A stretch of DNA of 64,000 nt from Salinivirgaceae bacterium (lineage in GTDB: Bacteria > Bacteroidota > Bacteroidia > Bacteroidales > SZUA-534). Of the stretch, positions 24,481 to 34,884 are shown piece by piece. The stretch spans positions 62,001 to 126,000 of the forward strand of contig JAGCNL010000028.1 in assembly GCA_017645945.1 (NCBI GenBank), read 5' to 3'. The notes below the pieces were generated by a model. The model ran no database searches. It saw only the letters and a list, made by a program, of their open reading frames with translations, and was not told the origin of the DNA. Both the position numbers and the translations under genes were made by a program. Numbering within the stretch: the stretch's first letter is position 1; every line of letters starts with the position of its first letter.

Positions 24481-25563
24481 ATGGGTAAAAAATTAAAAAT
24501 TGCCGTTTTAGCCGGCGACGGAATTGGTCCGGAAGTGATGAAACAGGCTTTGGATGTTACGAAAGCCGTTTGTGAGAAATTCGGTCACGAACTTGAATAT
24601 AAAGAGGCTCTGACAGGTGCTTGCGCCATTGATGCGTATGGCGACGCCTATCCGGAATCGACTCACCAATTGTGTATGGAGAGCGATGCAGTGCTCTACG
24701 GCGCTGTGGGTGACCCGAAGTATGATAACGACCCGACAGCCAAAGTGCGCCCGGAGCAAGGTCTGCTGGCAATGCGTAAAAAACTCGGTTTGTTCGCCAA
24801 CATCCGCCCGGTGGAAACTTTTGAATGCCTGCTGCACAAATCGCCTTTGAAAGAGGAGTTGGTGAAAGGTGCCGATTTCATCTGCATCCGCGAACTTACA
24901 GGTGGTATGTATTTTGGCAAAAAACAGGAGCCTGCAGTGAATGCCAACGGCGTTGAGGAGGCTTACGACACCAACTATTACAGCCGTCCTGAGATTGAGC
25001 GCATCTTGAAAGTGGCTTTCGAGTATGCCCGCAAGCGCAAAAAGCACGTGACTGTTGTTGATAAGGCTAACGTTTTGGCTTCGAGCCGTTTGTGGAGAAA
25101 AGTGGCACAAGAGATTGCACCAAAATATCCCGATGTGACCACCGATTATATGTATGTTGACAACGCCGCAATGCGCATGATTCAGAATCCGTGCTTCTTC
25201 GACGTGATGGTTACAGAAAACACTTTCGGCGATATTCTGACTGACGAGGCTTCGGTTATTTCAGGCTCGATGGGACTGCTTCCGTCGGCTTCAATCGGCG
25301 AGTACACAAGCGTTTTCGAGCCAATCCACGGTTCGTATCCGCAGGCAAAGGGCAAGAACATTGCAAACCCGCTGGCTACAATCCTTTCGGCCGCAATGAT
25401 GTTCGAGTACGCTTTCGACTTGAAGGAGGAGGGAGCGCTCATCCGCAAGGCTGTGCAGGCTTCGCTCGATGCAAATTATGTTACTGAGGATATCGACAAG
25501 AACAACGCTCACAGCACCAGCGAGGTTGGTGAGTGGGTTGTCAACTATATCAAGAAAGCGTAA
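24481..25563 (+). CDS. leuB: 3-isopropylmalate dehydrogenase
   Basis: A 360-aa NAD-dependent enzyme of leucine biosynthesis that oxidatively decarboxylates 3-isopropylmalate. It has the N-terminal [15 protein letters not shown], the substrate arginines around LFANIRPVE and [15 protein letters not shown], and the signature [21 protein letters not shown] (split here) with [12 protein letters not shown]. Length is normal. Its leu partner gene lies upstream beyond the accessory island. It has its own terminator downstream. Confidence 0.95.
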   Translation: MGKKLKIAVLAGDGIGPEVMKQALDVTKAVCEKFGHELEYKEALTGACAIDAYGDAYPESTHQLCMESDAVLYGAVGDPKYDNDPTAKVRPEQGLLAMRKKLGLFANIRPVETFECLLHKSPLKEELVKGADFICIRELTGGMYFGKKQEPAVNANGVEEAYDTNYYSRPEIERILKVAFEYARKRKKHVTVVDKANVLASSRLWRKVAQEIAPKYPDVTTDYMYVDNAAMRMIQNPCFFDVMVTENTFGDILTDEASVISGSMGLLPSASIGEYTSVFEPIHGSYPQAKGKNIANPLATILSAAMMFEYAFDLKEEGALIRKAVQASLDANYVTEDIDKNNAHSTSEVGEWVVNYIKKA

Positions 25564-25597
25564 TCATTTAGGATTTCAGTCCTACTTCGGATAAATA

Positions 25598-25631
25598 ATC
25601 CCCGTCAGCATCGGTTGGCGGGGATTTTTTT
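25598..25631 (+). terminator. Terminator of leuB
   Basis: AATCCCCG pairs with CGGGGATT across a 14-nt loop and is followed by TTTTTTT. Confidence 0.8.
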
Positions 25632-25754
25632 GTCAAATTATGCTTTAATGGTTCTAAACTATTGAATGGCTGTTGCTTGCTTTTTTGCTTCGAAAAATTT
25701 AAACAATAGGGTTCCAATCGTGGCCTAAACTCTATTTTTATTACCTTTAAAAAC

Positions 25755-25788
25755 TTTTGCAGATGGCAATTTGCTTGAAATATCTTTT
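25755..25788 (+). promoter_or_regulatory. Promoter of dnaG
   Basis: TTTTG at 25755-25759, a 21-nt spacer and TATCTTTT at 25781-25788. The box overlaps a possible TTG start, which rules that codon out, and leaves only about 11 nt to the ATG at 25800. Confidence 0.65.
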
Positions 25789-25799
25789 TGATAATTAGG

Positions 25800-27776
25800 A
25801 TGATAGACCAAGAGACGGTTAATCGGATTATTGACGCGGCCAACATCGTTGAAGTTGTGTCAGACTTTGTGAGCCTCAAAAAAAGCGGCAACAACTACTT
25901 CGGTTGCTGCCCGTTTCACAATGAGAAAACAGCGTCGTTCTCCGTATCGCCAGCTAAAAATATCTTCTATTGCTTCGGATGCCACAAGGGCGGAAATGCC
26001 GTCAACTTCATCATGGAGCACGAGCAGATGGCTTACGTTGAGGCACTCAAATATCTGGCTCAAAAATATCACATCGAGGTTAAGGAGAAAGAGTTCACAC
26101 CCGAGGAGCAGGAGCGCCACGACGACCGCGAGAGCATGATGGTGCTCAACGAGTTCGCCAAAAACACCTTCATCCGCAATATGACGGAAACCGATGAGGG
26201 ACGAGCCATCGGCTACAAATATTTCAAGGAGCGCGGCTTCAACGAGGAGACTATCAAGACTTACGAGTTGGGTTATAGCCTGTCGGAGCGTAAGGCGTTC
26301 ACCGATTTGGCACTCAAAAGTGGCTATCAGCAGAAATACTTGGTTAGCACTGGTTTATCGATTCTGAAAGAGGAGGATGGCTACATTTTCGACCGTTTCA
26401 GCAACCGTGTGATGTTCCCCATTCACAACCTTACGGGAAAGGTCATCGGATTTGGCGGCCGCGTGCTCGACGCCCGCACTAAAGGCGTGAATGTCAAGTA
26501 CATGAACTCGCCGCAGTCGGAGATTTACGACAAGAGCCGCTCGCTCTACGGCATCTATCAGGCAAAAGCCACTATTGTGAAGAATGACAAGTGCTTCCTG
26601 GTTGAGGGCTACACCGATGTGCTGAGCATGCACCAAAGCGGCATCACAAATGTGGTGGCCAGCAACGGCACGGCGCTCACAACCGAACAGATAAGGCTTA
26701 TCCGTAAGTTTACCAGCAACATAACGGTGCTCTACGATGGCGACTCTGCAGGTATCAAGGCCGCTTTGCGCGGAATCGATATGATTCTTGCCGAGGAAAT
26801 GAACGTGAAGGTGCTTTTGCTGCCCGATGGCGAGGACCCTGACTCATTCGCCCGTAACCACAGCTCATCGGAACTTGAGGATTTCATCGACAAAAACGAA
26901 ACTGATTTCATTCTTTTTAAAACCAAACTTCTGCTCAACGATGCAGGTAACGACCCCGTCAAGTTGTCGGGGTTGGTCAATGCCATTGTTGATTCAATCT
27001 CGGTTGTGCCCGACAGCATCAAGCGCGCCTTCTATGTCAAGGAGTGCGCCGAGCTGATGAATATCGATGAAAAGCTGATTCACAGAGAGATAAACAAGCG
27101 TCTGCGCAAGCGGCGTGAGCAGTGGTACGACGATGAAAAGAAGGAAGCTGAGCAGGCAGTCAAAACGCCGATTGTCAAAACGTTCAACCCGCAGCAGGAG
27201 ACCGTGAAGCGGTTCCGCGAGTATGAGGAGGAGCTACTGTCGCTGCTCATCAAGCATGGTAACGAGGTTCTCTTTATTCTTGCCAAAGGCGATGAGCCGT
27301 CGGTCGATGTGTCGGTGGCGCAATACATCATTAAAGAACTGACTGACAATAATATCGAGTTTTCCGTACCGATTTGTCGGAAGGTGCTGGAGATGTACAC
27401 CGAGGCCGTCAGTAAGGCAGAGAAGCCTGATGTCACAAAATTCACTCTCTGTGCCGATGCTGAGGTTAGCCAGTTTGCAGTTGGTCTGCTCATGCCCAAA
27501 AACGAGGTCAGCAAGAAGCTGTGGGACAAGCGTAACCGCTACATTCCGCCCGAGGAGAGCCGAATGAAGGAGGTGATTGACCGCGCGCTGATTGGTTACA
27601 AGCTGGAGTTGATGCAGCAGACTCTTGAAGAGATACAAAAACGGCTTAACGAGTTACAGAAAGAGCCTGATAGCGACCTCAAAATCAGTGAATTGATGAA
27701 TGAATACGTGGCTTACATGAATTACTATAAGCACCTGAACAAATATCTGGGCAGAACACTTACAAACAAACGCTGA
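25800..27776 (+). CDS. dnaG: DNA primase
   Basis: A 658-aa primase that makes RNA primers at the replication fork. The CHC2 zinc site is CPFH (Cys37, His40) and YCFGCH (Cys58, Cys61). The catalytic core has the basic YGIYQAK helix, and the TOPRIM domain has FLVEGYTDVLSMHQ and VLYDGDSAGIKAALRG. The C-terminal part is the DnaB-binding region. ATG 25800 is used because it gives the standard MIDQETVNRI N-terminus; a TTG four codons earlier lies in the promoter box. It is a single-gene unit. Confidence 0.95.
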   Translation: MIDQETVNRIIDAANIVEVVSDFVSLKKSGNNYFGCCPFHNEKTASFSVSPAKNIFYCFGCHKGGNAVNFIMEHEQMAYVEALKYLAQKYHIEVKEKEFTPEEQERHDDRESMMVLNEFAKNTFIRNMTETDEGRAIGYKYFKERGFNEETIKTYELGYSLSERKAFTDLALKSGYQQKYLVSTGLSILKEEDGYIFDRFSNRVMFPIHNLTGKVIGFGGRVLDARTKGVNVKYMNSPQSEIYDKSRSLYGIYQAKATIVKNDKCFLVEGYTDVLSMHQSGITNVVASNGTALTTEQIRLIRKFTSNITVLYDGDSAGIKAALRGIDMILAEEMNVKVLLLPDGEDPDSFARNHSSSELEDFIDKNETDFILFKTKLLLNDAGNDPVKLSGLVNAIVDSISVVPDSIKRAFYVKECAELMNIDEKLIHREINKRLRKRREQWYDDEKKEAEQAVKTPIVKTFNPQQETVKRFREYEEELLSLLIKHGNEVLFILAKGDEPSVDVSVAQYIIKELTDNNIEFSVPICRKVLEMYTEAVSKAEKPDVTKFTLCADAEVSQFAVGLLMPKNEVSKKLWDKRNRYIPPEESRMKEVIDRALIGYKLELMQQTLEEIQKRLNELQKEPDSDLKISELMNEYVAYMNYYKHLNKYLGRTLTNKR

Positions 27777-27825
27777 TAGAATTCGCGATTGTTTGCAAAT
27801 GCTGCAATTGTCCGTTTATTCAGAA

Positions 27826-29619
27826 TTACATCCTCTCTGGAACCTGAATTCCCATCAAAGCAGAGCCAGTCTTGATAACTTTTGCCGTTAACTTGCTCAG
27901 TGCCAAGCGGAAACTGCGCACGTTGCTGTCTTCTTCCTTCAGAATTGAGCAGTCGTGGTAGAACTGGTTGTATTCCTTTGCAAGACTGTACAAATGGTTG
28001 GCAATCAGTGCCGGGCTGTAGTTTGTGCCAGCATCGGTAACCACTGCGGGGAAGTCGAAGATGAGTTTTGCAAGCTGCATCTCCTTCTCGTTGAGTTGTG
28101 TTGCGGCATCAATCTTGTCGGCCACTTTCAAGCCCGACTCCTCGGCCTTACGCAGCACCGAGCAGATGCGCGCGTGGGTGTACTGAATGAACGGCCCAGT
28201 GTTTCCGTTGAAGTCGATTGACTCTTTCGGGTTGAAGAGCATTGTCTTCTTCGGGTCCACTTTCAGAATGAAATACTTGAGCGCACCCAAACCTACCATA
28301 TTGTAAATCTGTGATTTGTAATCGTCGTCAAACTCTTGCAGCTTGCCGAGCTCGTCCGATGTCTCGCGGGCTGTATTTACCATTTCGGCAATCAGGTCAT
28401 CGGCATCTACAACCGTTCCTTCGCGCGATTTCATCTTGCCTTCGGGCAGCTCAACCATTCCGTACGACAGGTGGGTGATGTGGTCCGACCAGTCGAAGCC
28501 CAGTTTTTTGAGTACGAGTTTCAAAACTTGGAAGTGGTAAATTTGCTCGTTACCAACCACATACAGCAGCTCGTCAAGTTTGAACTGCTCGAATCGTTGA
28601 TGAGCGGTTCCAAGGTCTTGGGTCATATAAACCGATGTGCCGTCGCCGCGGAGCAGCAGCTTCTGGTCGAGGCCGTCGGCAGTGAGGTCAATCCAGATTG
28701 AGTTGTCGTCTTTCTTGAACAGCACGCCGTCTTCCAAGCCTTTCATCACGATCGACTTGCCAAGCATATAGGTCTGCGACTCGTAGTAAATCTTATCGAA
28801 GCTGATTCCCAGCGCTTTATATGTTACATCGAAACCTGCGTAAACCCAGCCGTTCATTGTTTTCCAAAGGTCAACAACTTCTTTGTCGCCAGCTTCCCAT
28901 TTGCGAAGCATCTCGCGGGCTTCGAGAATGATTGGAGCTTTGTTGGCGGCATCGTCGTCGCTCATTCCCTGTGCTTTAAGGTCGGCAATCTGCTTTTTGT
29001 ATTCTTTGTCGAAACGCACGTAGTAATCACCCACGAGCTTATCGCCCTTCACGCCGAGGCTTTCGGGTGTTGCACCGTTGCCCCATTTCTGCCAGGCCAG
29101 CATCGATTTGCAAATGTGTATTCCGCGGTCGTTCACCAAGTTAGCCTTGATAACATTGTGGCCGTTGGCTTCAAGAATCTGCGCCACCGAGTAGCCGTAG
29201 AGGTTGTTGCGGATGTGGCCCAAGTGCAGCGGCTTGTTGGTGTTCGGCGATGAATATTCGACCATAAAAGTCTTGCCGCTCGAGCCTTTCGGCTTCATTC
29301 CAAATCGGTCGTCGGCAATGGCGTCGTTCAGGAATTCGGTCCAGAAAGTTGCCGAAAGCTGAATGTTCAAGAAACCTTTAACAACGTTGAAATCAGCCAC
29401 TTCGGCCAGATTGTCACGCAAGAAAGCGCCAATGGCGGCAGCTGTGTCCTCGGGTTTCTGCTTCGATATTTTCAGAAACGGGAAAACAACAAGAGTGAAG
29501 TCGCCCACAAATTCTTTGCGAGTGGTCGAAAACGTTATCTGGTCAAGGTTTGCGTCGGCCGAGTAGAGTGATTTGATGGCCTTTGCGGTGGTTTCTTTCA
29601 GCAACTTTTGGATGTCCAT
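27826..29619 (-). CDS. argS: Arginyl-tRNA synthetase
   Basis: A 597-aa class I synthetase. It has the N-terminal additional domain, the HIGH motif as HLGHIRNN (132-139), and the KMSKS-like loop as GKMKSREGTVV. The C-terminal DALR anticodon-binding domain ends GSALMGIQVPERM. Its stop is 49 nt from the convergent dnaG stop, with no clear terminator hairpin between. Its own promoter lies just upstream. Confidence 0.96.
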   Translation of the reverse strand: MDIQKLLKETTAKAIKSLYSADANLDQITFSTTRKEFVGDFTLVVFPFLKISKQKPEDTAAAIGAFLRDNLAEVADFNVVKGFLNIQLSATFWTEFLNDAIADDRFGMKPKGSSGKTFMVEYSSPNTNKPLHLGHIRNNLYGYSVAQILEANGHNVIKANLVNDRGIHICKSMLAWQKWGNGATPESLGVKGDKLVGDYYVRFDKEYKKQIADLKAQGMSDDDAANKAPIILEAREMLRKWEAGDKEVVDLWKTMNGWVYAGFDVTYKALGISFDKIYYESQTYMLGKSIVMKGLEDGVLFKKDDNSIWIDLTADGLDQKLLLRGDGTSVYMTQDLGTAHQRFEQFKLDELLYVVGNEQIYHFQVLKLVLKKLGFDWSDHITHLSYGMVELPEGKMKSREGTVVDADDLIAEMVNTARETSDELGKLQEFDDDYKSQIYNMVGLGALKYFILKVDPKKTMLFNPKESIDFNGNTGPFIQYTHARICSVLRKAEESGLKVADKIDAATQLNEKEMQLAKLIFDFPAVVTDAGTNYSPALIANHLYSLAKEYNQFYHDCSILKEEDSNVRSFRLALSKLTAKVIKTGSALMGIQVPERM

Positions 29620-29639
29620 ATCTTTTGAATTTGAAGGTG

Positions 29640-29672
29640 CAAATATAGTAAATGCCAGCTGACAATTGTCAA
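29640..29672 (-). promoter_or_regulatory. Promoter of argS
   Basis: On the minus strand, TTG (29670-29672), a 22-nt spacer and TATATTTG (29640-29647). The leader is about 15 nt. Confidence 0.65.
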
Positions 29673-29709
29673 TCGCCAGCCGTCAATTTCTGATTTCTAT
29701 AGGATTGTG

Positions 29710-32700
29710 CTATCTTATTATGATAGTGGTAGATACTGGTTTGCCGCTGATAATGGTCGTCAGCGTGTAAGTGCCAGCAGGAATTGGCCGCAAGTCGATT
29801 CTGCCGCCCTCAATGGTGCTGGTTTTGAGTTTTCTACCGTTCATGTCGAAAAGCATAAAGTCTTGTCCATCAAAATTTTGTATCTGTATAAATCCGTCCG
29901 ACGGGTTCGGGTAAATGGTCAAAACGGGTACTTCTATTGCTGCAATTGCGGTAACTGGCGGCTGTATTTTGTTGAGAGTAAGGTTGATGGTTGTGTCGGC
30001 ATTGCAGATGAACGTGCCAGATATTTCTGTTTTACCATCGGTTGAGGTGTAAACCTCTTTTGCAACAATGTAATTCACAGCTGTTCCTGCTGTAACTTCT
30101 TCAAATACAGCCACTCCACGCTTGTCGGACAGTTGCAGTTTGTTGTTTAGCACAATAGAGACATCGCTAACGGGCGCCGTATTGTCCGAAATGTAAAACT
30201 CTATCTTGTAAGTAATTACAATCGGAGTGGTGTCGTGATGAGTTGTGTCTTGGTGAGGCGGAACAACAATTGTCGTGTCGTGTGGCAACGTGTGTGTAGT
30301 GTCGATTGGAATGGTATCTGGTTGATGATGAGAAAAATGCGCGGTGTCGATGTTGGCAAGGTCGATGTTAATGAGAGCAACATCTTTGTTCACCGCGATT
30401 GTGCCGTTAAGTACGATTTCTGGAGTCAGTGTGATTTTGTATTCTGCTGATTCTGTTGGTTTTGCATATATTGTTGCACGGCCGAGCGTGTCGGTTGTAG
30501 CCGATTGGCTGTCGAGTTCAACTGCGATGTCTGGCAGAGGAGCATTCTGATTGTGCAAGTAGAATTGGATTGGGTAGCATAAAGTGTTGAGAGTCACTGT
30601 AATTGTGGTGTCCGACTCAACGTGCGCAAGACTAATATTCTGGCTGAAGAAGTCGGCATGCTCAATGGTGATATTGTGTGTCAGATTGTCGGCAAAGGCG
30701 GTGAATGAAAGTGATCCAGTGCTGTCAGTCAGTAAGTTATGCTGCTCGTCGATGGTTATTTTTGCGTTTTTGAGCGGCAGGCTGTCGCCATAAACCACAA
30801 ATCTGATGCTCGGAAGCTTACGAAGTTGGATTGTCGTGTCGATGTTTGTTCTCCCAGTTTCAAGGTCGCAATCGATGCTGCAATATCCAGGATAACTGAT
30901 ATTTAACTTGTGAATTCCACTGACGGTGTTCTCAAATGTAGCGATGCCGTCGTTGTCAGTCAGAATAGTTGTGCTATCGAGTGTAACTGCAATACTATCA
31001 GAAAAATCAGTTCCAATCAGCGTGCGAATAGTGACGTTTGGATATTTGGTCAGTTGGATGATGAACGAGGTGTCAGATTCGATTTCGAACAATCCGCTTT
31101 GGTCGAAATAATTTGTGGCTTCCACAGTGAACGGAATTGAACCTCGCAACATCGGGTCGGTGCTTGCTGTGCCAATGCTATCGGTGTAAATGATTGTTTC
31201 TCCTATATTTATGGCAGCATTGAAAATGTTCTCATTCGTTTCAGAGTCGGTTACATGGAAGTAAACAATGTGCATCAAGTCGGAATCGAGAGTGATGTTT
31301 ACAGTCGTTGTGTCGCTTGTCGATGTGACACGTTGGCGTCTGGTGCCAAAATTCTCAACATCAATTCTGAAATCCTTATTATATAATATGTCGTAGGTAG
31401 TCAGGCGGATGGTGCCTGTTGAGTCAGTCGTAAATGCCAATGAATCTATCGTTACCTGCTTGTTAATTAGAGGTTTATCGTTAGTGTCGGCAAAACGGAA
31501 CATGACTATTTTCGGCTTCTGGTAGCGGAAAACAGTGTTCGGTCTGTACTGGGTAATCTTGTATAAATATATCTCTTCTTCTTCATCTTCAAAATCGTAT
31601 GCAACTGTTTTTGAGGAAGTTGTGTGACAATACAACTTCGTGCGGTTATCTTTGCTTGTAATTGATTCATTCGTTCCCCAAGTCATTTCAACTACAAAGT
31701 TACTCGTTCCGTCGTAGATGAATGGCGAGTCGAATACGAATGTCTGAAGTCCCTTTCTATCAATGGATTGCAGCTCGTTGCTATACACTGTCTGAGCGTC
31801 GCTCATATCAACATAATCTGAGATGTTGTCGAAGTTGGCCAGACTCACGGGCTTGATTTTTATTTTGAAATCCTTGTAGCCGTTGAAGTTTTTCGGGTCG
31901 ATGGTGTAGGCGATGCTCAGCGCCATTTCATCGATTCTGACAGGCGAATTGCCAAGGTCATCGGCTGTGTATAGAATCTGTGTCTTGCCGCATTTATAGT
32001 AGTTGTTGAACGGATACCATTCTGTGTGCGAGGTAGATGTGCCGATGATGTTTTCTGCTAATTGCCCGACAACCAGCGTATATTCGGCAGAATCAGTCAG
32101 TTTTATATCTGTCTCGGTTGCTGCAACGCGGATTTTTGCCGATGTCATCATTGGGGTGAAGGCGCTTGCCGCGAGTTTGAAGTTGCAAAGAATTGTGCTG
32201 TCCGCTTGCAGATTGCTGATTTCTTGCTTGTTACTAATCGCAGAAATGAATTGACTGTCATCAATTTGAAGTGACACAGTGGCCGAGCCGAGGTTGGCAT
32301 GACCTGTGTTAGTCAGACTTATGCTGACATCTACAGTGTCGCCTGGGTTGAAAGATTGGCTTTGACTGTTGAAAATCAGCTCTTTGCCAAACAACAATTT
32401 GGGTGCGTTAACTTTGAAACTGACAGAATTCTTGGTTGTTCGGCCGTTTTCGGTGATTGCAATTTCAAGAGGAATACTCGTTTGGTCGGCAATGCCGTTT
32501 TGCAGTTCAATGGTGCAGATGTTTTTGAGTGTGTCGCTCTCGTTGCTTCCTAAAGTCTTAAGGTTTATATCGTTAAGCGATATGCTTTTGATGAACTGAC
32601 TCTTGCTGCTGATATTGATTTGTGGCATTTGCGAAGCTTGCTGACCGACGTTGCACAATACAATGTCAAGCGATAATTTGCTGCCATTCAGTATGTTGCT

Positions 32701-34782
32701 ATTGCTTATAGTGGCCGATGAAGCTGTTAAATACGATTCATCAGGCATAATGACCGTCGCTTTCCCGAAATAAGGTTTGTATTGGGCTTTGGTAACCACA
32801 ATGTCGATGTCGCCAAGTTCTGCAATATCAGGAAGTTGGAGAGTTACGTTGCTTTCACCTTTTGCCACAATGGCGGCACTTAAAAGCGCGCCGTTTTTCG
32901 ATAGAGCAACGTATGAGCCACTCAAAGCGTTAACAGTGAACTGGTTGTAGTGCATCGGCAGAAAACTCTCATGGCTGACGGCGTTATCTTTTCCTTCGCC
33001 AAAATAAACCAGCAGCGACGGGTCGCCAAGGAAATTGTAACCTTCCCAGTAGTAGCGGGTTGAGACCTTGCTGGGGTAGTTGTTGTCGTGCGCTTCGGTC
33101 ACTGCCAGATTGCCCGCAAAAAGCAGGGCATCGCCGCACACAAAGTCCGACACGAAAGGAGCATCTAGCGCGCCCATGGAGGTTTGGCTTGTGTCGGGGC
33201 AGACGCCGCTTTTGTAGTTGTGCGCGCCAACGGCCCAGTAGAAATCTTCCTGCCAGTAGGTTTTGGGCGATGAGCCGATGTAAGCCACCGCACCGCCGTT
33301 CTCTTTTCTAATCCATGTCTCACCCAAGCATTCCTCTGTGGTTATACATCCTGACAGACAGCAGTTTGCAATAACAAAAGGTGTTTTGCCCGAATTGCCG
33401 AACCCGCGCACTTTGCTTTGCGAAAGTTCTGGGTCAACCCACGTTGTTGTTGATCCGTGGGCCGTGTAAGTCATAAGTCCTACAGAGACCGTTGAATCAT
33501 CGTAACAGCCTGTATATTTGGTCGTAAACTTGTTGACTTGCAGAAATCCGTTGGTTTCATTTATGCGGTTTTGGGTGATGTATGTCAGCGTCGGGATGCC
33601 TACGGCTGAACGATAACTGCCATCGTAACCTGCTATCAATGAAGCTTTTGAAAGATATGTCGGGTCTTCGAACTGGTATTTTTCGTAGTCGATGGTTTTA
33701 TCGGCGATGGCTTTCATTTGAGCGGCGGTGCGTGCAGAAAAACGACCATAATAGATGTCGGGGATTATGTCGTCATCGCCATCCATGCAAGCATAGTAAA
33801 GGTCTGTACCATAGCCTGTTGCCTCGCCTTTTTTCGATGTTGGAATCTTGTCGGTGTCAGCAGCTAACAAAAGGAACGATGGCGCGGGACTACTGTTTGT
33901 AGCGGAGTTGTATTGCGTAGTTATCCAGTCTTTTATTGCGGCAGAACTCTTGCCGATAGTGTCAGTTGTGCCAACAATAACTTCAAATCCTTTCTGACGT
34001 TTCCATCTGATAAAGTCCTGCAAAGCATCAACAAACGCTGTGTCGGTGATTATCAGGTATTTGACGGGATATTTTGTGAGGTCGGTAAATGTGTTCTTGT
34101 TTGCGTTTCCTTGTGTTGCTGCACTGGTATTTGTTTGATTGTAAGTGCTTTCGCTAGCTTTTGAGCCACTTGCGTCAAAACTGATTTCAATGCCGATGTT
34201 GTTCATCACCATAATGGTGTTTTGTTTTGGATTGTATTTCACAGGGTTAACCGCAATTTGATAGAGGTCGGTGCCGCGCATTGTGCCGATTTTGGTGAGA
34301 GTTACCAGCTTTTGCTCGGTGAAGCGGTTGCGTCGGTAGCTCCTTTTTTTGTGCTTGAAAGCGGCTGTGGGCTCACTTTTGCTGACAGATGGCTGATGCG
34401 GAACAATTTTGGAACTGATGCCCAAATCTAACAACGGAAAAAATGCAGTGTCATAGCAATTTACAACAATGCTTGGAACCGCGCCTTGTGGCAGTTGCAG
34501 CAGTTTTCGGGCGGCAGGCAGTTTCGGTTCGCCTTCAGCGCCAGTTTCGTATGTGCCATTGATAATCAGTTCGCAGAATTCACCTTTGGGGCTTTCGATG
34601 TCGTTTAGGTTGATGGCATCGAAATTGGCCGACAGTCTGATTCGCGTATCATTTTGTTCCTCAATGATAAGCCCGTTGCGGCTGCCAGGCTCGTTTTCGC
34701 CGAGTCTGACCTGCTTGTTTTCGGCCTGAAGGCTTTGGCAACAGATGCATAGAGTTAATATCGATAATAATTTGCGAATCAT
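29710..34782 (-). CDS. Gingipain-like C25 cysteine protease with carboxypeptidase-like repeats and T9SS domain
   Basis: A 1690-aa secreted protein. In order: signal peptide (1-20); a C25 propeptide-like region (about 40-205); and the peptidase domain (about 235-600) with catalytic His442 in TAHGSTTTW and probable nucleophile Cys475 in IANCCLSG. Then come Ig-like segments and a carbohydrate-binding or adhesin-like region (about 930-1090). A row of about six Ig-like carboxypeptidase-regulatory-type repeats follows, each with a TDSTG or TDNDG core, interrupted by a Thr/His/Pro linker. The last about 75 aa are a T9SS sorting domain (LTIYPNPSDGFIQIQNF...). It should be exported by T9SS and act on the cell surface or be released. 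The ATG is fixed by the signal peptide. Confidence 0.88.
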   Translation of the reverse strand: MIRKLLSILTLCICCQSLQAENKQVRLGENEPGSRNGLIIEEQNDTRIRLSANFDAINLNDIESPKGEFCELIINGTYETGAEGEPKLPAARKLLQLPQGAVPSIVVNCYDTAFFPLLDLGISSKIVPHQPSVSKSEPTAAFKHKKRSYRRNRFTEQKLVTLTKIGTMRGTDLYQIAVNPVKYNPKQNTIMVMNNIGIEISFDASGSKASESTYNQTNTSAATQGNANKNTFTDLTKYPVKYLIITDTAFVDALQDFIRWKRQKGFEVIVGTTDTIGKSSAAIKDWITTQYNSATNSSPAPSFLLLAADTDKIPTSKKGEATGYGTDLYYACMDGDDDIIPDIYYGRFSARTAAQMKAIADKTIDYEKYQFEDPTYLSKASLIAGYDGSYRSAVGIPTLTYITQNRINETNGFLQVNKFTTKYTGCYDDSTVSVGLMTYTAHGSTTTWVDPELSQSKVRGFGNSGKTPFVIANCCLSGCITTEECLGETWIRKENGGAVAYIGSSPKTYWQEDFYWAVGAHNYKSGVCPDTSQTSMGALDAPFVSDFVCGDALLFAGNLAVTEAHDNNYPSKVSTRYYWEGYNFLGDPSLLVYFGEGKDNAVSHESFLPMHYNQFTVNALSGSYVALSKNGALLSAAIVAKGESNVTLQLPDIAELGDIDIVVTKAQYKPYFGKATVIMPDESYLTASSATISNSNILNGSKLSLDIVLCNVGQQASQMPQINISSKSQFIKSISLNDINLKTLGSNESDTLKNICTIELQNGIADQTSIPLEIAITENGRTTKNSVSFKVNAPKLLFGKELIFNSQSQSFNPGDTVDVSISLTNTGHANLGSATVSLQIDDSQFISAISNKQEISNLQADSTILCNFKLAASAFTPMMTSAKIRVAATETDIKLTDSAEYTLVVGQLAENIIGTSTSHTEWYPFNNYYKCGKTQILYTADDLGNSPVRIDEMALSIAYTIDPKNFNGYKDFKIKIKPVSLANFDNISDYVDMSDAQTVYSNELQSIDRKGLQTFVFDSPFIYDGTSNFVVEMTWGTNESITSKDNRTKLYCHTTSSKTVAYDFEDEEEEIYLYKITQYRPNTVFRYQKPKIVMFRFADTNDKPLINKQVTIDSLAFTTDSTGTIRLTTYDILYNKDFRIDVENFGTRRQRVTSTSDTTTVNITLDSDLMHIVYFHVTDSETNENIFNAAINIGETIIYTDSIGTASTDPMLRGSIPFTVEATNYFDQSGLFEIESDTSFIIQLTKYPNVTIRTLIGTDFSDSIAVTLDSTTILTDNDGIATFENTVSGIHKLNISYPGYCSIDCDLETGRTNIDTTIQLRKLPSIRFVVYGDSLPLKNAKITIDEQHNLLTDSTGSLSFTAFADNLTHNITIEHADFFSQNISLAHVESDTTITVTLNTLCYPIQFYLHNQNAPLPDIAVELDSQSATTDTLGRATIYAKPTESAEYKITLTPEIVLNGTIAVNKDVALINIDLANIDTAHFSHHQPDTIPIDTTHTLPHDTTIVVPPHQDTTHHDTTPIVITYKIEFYISDNTAPVSDVSIVLNNKLQLSDKRGVAVFEEVTAGTAVNYIVAKEVYTSTDGKTEISGTFICNADTTINLTLNKIQPPVTAIAAIEVPVLTIYPNPSDGFIQIQNFDGQDFMLFDMNGRKLKTSTIEGGRIDLRPIPAGTYTLTTIISGKPVSTTIIIR

Positions 34783-34786
34783 GCAA

Positions 34787-34794
34787 CAAATGTA
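34787..34794 (-). promoter_or_regulatory. -7 box abutting the C25 protease start codon
   Basis: TACATTTG on the minus strand ends only 4 nt before the ATG at 34782, so the transcript would be leaderless or nearly so. A TTTC lies 21 nt upstream in place of TTTG. Confidence 0.55.
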
Positions 34795-34884
34795 GTCAAA
34801 ACCACAAACACTACTGAAATTTAGTGATTAAAGTTCGGTTGGAGTAGATAAAAAGCTTGCAAGCCAGGCTATCAAAATCTGCGC

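Noticed and set aside
21507..25563. Prophage or transposon between the leu genes
   Set aside because: No integrase, transposase or phage structural gene was seen, and no target-site duplication could be identified.
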